NCBI GenBank assembly: GCA_023436515.1
Contig: JAEZIV010000151.1
Coordinates: 1 to 12,471 of the forward strand
Reading direction: 5' to 3'
Source of the DNA: Bacillota bacterium
GTDB lineage: Bacteria > Bacillota > Clostridia > Acetivibrionales > DSM-1351
DNA length: 12,471 nt
The position numbers were made by a program, and so were the translations under genes. The notes below the pieces were generated by a model. The model saw only the letters and a list, made by a program, of their open reading frames with translations, was not told the origin of the DNA and did not search any database. Position 1 is the stretch's first letter. Each line of letters begins with the position of its first letter. Below are positions 12,310 to 12,471 of this stretch, in pieces.

Positions 12310-12471
12310 ATGACAGAGTATTATTCTGTAACATCAAATTTTTTCGGGCACACAAATCCCGAAAAGCTGCTTAAGGAGTTTGGCAGTCCATTGTATGTAT
12401 ATAATGAAAAGATTTTAAGGCAGAAGTGCAGGGATATGAAAAACCTTGTTGATTATCCCCACTTTATTCCA
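12310..12471 (+). CDS. lysA: diaminopimelate decarboxylase-like protein, N-terminal fragment (runs off window)
   Basis: The ATG at 12310 follows GGAGG by seven bases and opens a frame of 54 codons to the window end. The product begins MTEYYSVTSNFFGHTNPEKL, then KEFGSPLYVYNEKILRQKC and ends NLVDYPHFIP. The pattern FGxPLYVYxExxLR near the N-terminus is characteristic of fold-type III PLP decarboxylases, most often diaminopimelate decarboxylase (LysA), the last step of lysine synthesis. The PLP lysine would normally come a few residues after the point where the window ends, so it cannot be checked. Related enzymes such as carboxynorspermidine decarboxylase share this start, so the symbol is tentative. 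It is the second gene of the TrmB operon. Confidence 0.72.
   Translation, partial: MTEYYSVTSNFFGHTNPEKLLKEFGSPLYVYNEKILRQKCRDMKNLVDYPHFIP

Overview
The window is AT-rich, with strong AGGAGG-type ribosome binding sites, short TTGACA/TATAAT promoters and many small operons. Together with the protein families present, this fits a Gram-positive, low-GC Clostridia-like bacterium. A Ruminiclostridium or Clostridium cellulolyticum-type organism is my guess, not something the sequence proves. Most genes concern the cell envelope or transport. I see no phage, insertion-sequence or CRISPR machinery.

Left part, minus strand (1-4401). First come the N-terminus of an AI-2E/YtvI-type permease (1-183, cut by the window) and an exported VanX-like D-Ala-D-Ala dipeptidase fused to a YkuD-like L,D-transpeptidase domain (278-1588). 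The transpeptidase domain appears to have lost both catalytic residues. Next is a three-gene operon: a TetR regulator (4269-3631), an ABC-2 ATPase (3617-2826) and an ABC-2 permease (2833-1679). A textbook promoter with a 14-bp palindromic operator drives it, and a divergent promoter shares that operator.

Middle part (4364-6150). The divergent promoter leads into two consecutive half-length TauE/SafE permease genes (4469-4858 and 4945-5307). An 843-bp gene-free stretch follows. It holds two large fold-back units and a decayed third. They share a conserved closing arm and an identical hairpin apex (loop CTCCT on +, AGGAG on -), but their internal helices differ in sequence while staying paired. 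This is the best candidate in the window for an undescribed structured RNA or mobile repeat. A short-loop G-quadruplex motif lies between units 2 and 3.

Right part, plus strand (6013-9484). An extended -10 promoter and a structured leader precede a MoxR AAA+ ATPase, a DUF58 protein and a membrane protein with a DUF4129-like tail. The DUF58 gene seems to need a non-canonical start codon. The membrane protein resembles a TgpA-type transglutaminase scaffold without its transglutaminase domain. The hairpin-rich 3' end of this operon overlaps the stop codon of the convergent next gene by four bases.

Far right. A secreted protein with NAGPA glycosidase, copper-amine-oxidase-N-like and TPR modules lies on the minus strand (11394-9481). 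Divergent from it is a TrmB-type regulator (11605-12294), whose promoter sits in a perfect 15-bp inverted repeat. The start of a diaminopimelate-decarboxylase-like gene (12310 to the window end) follows it.
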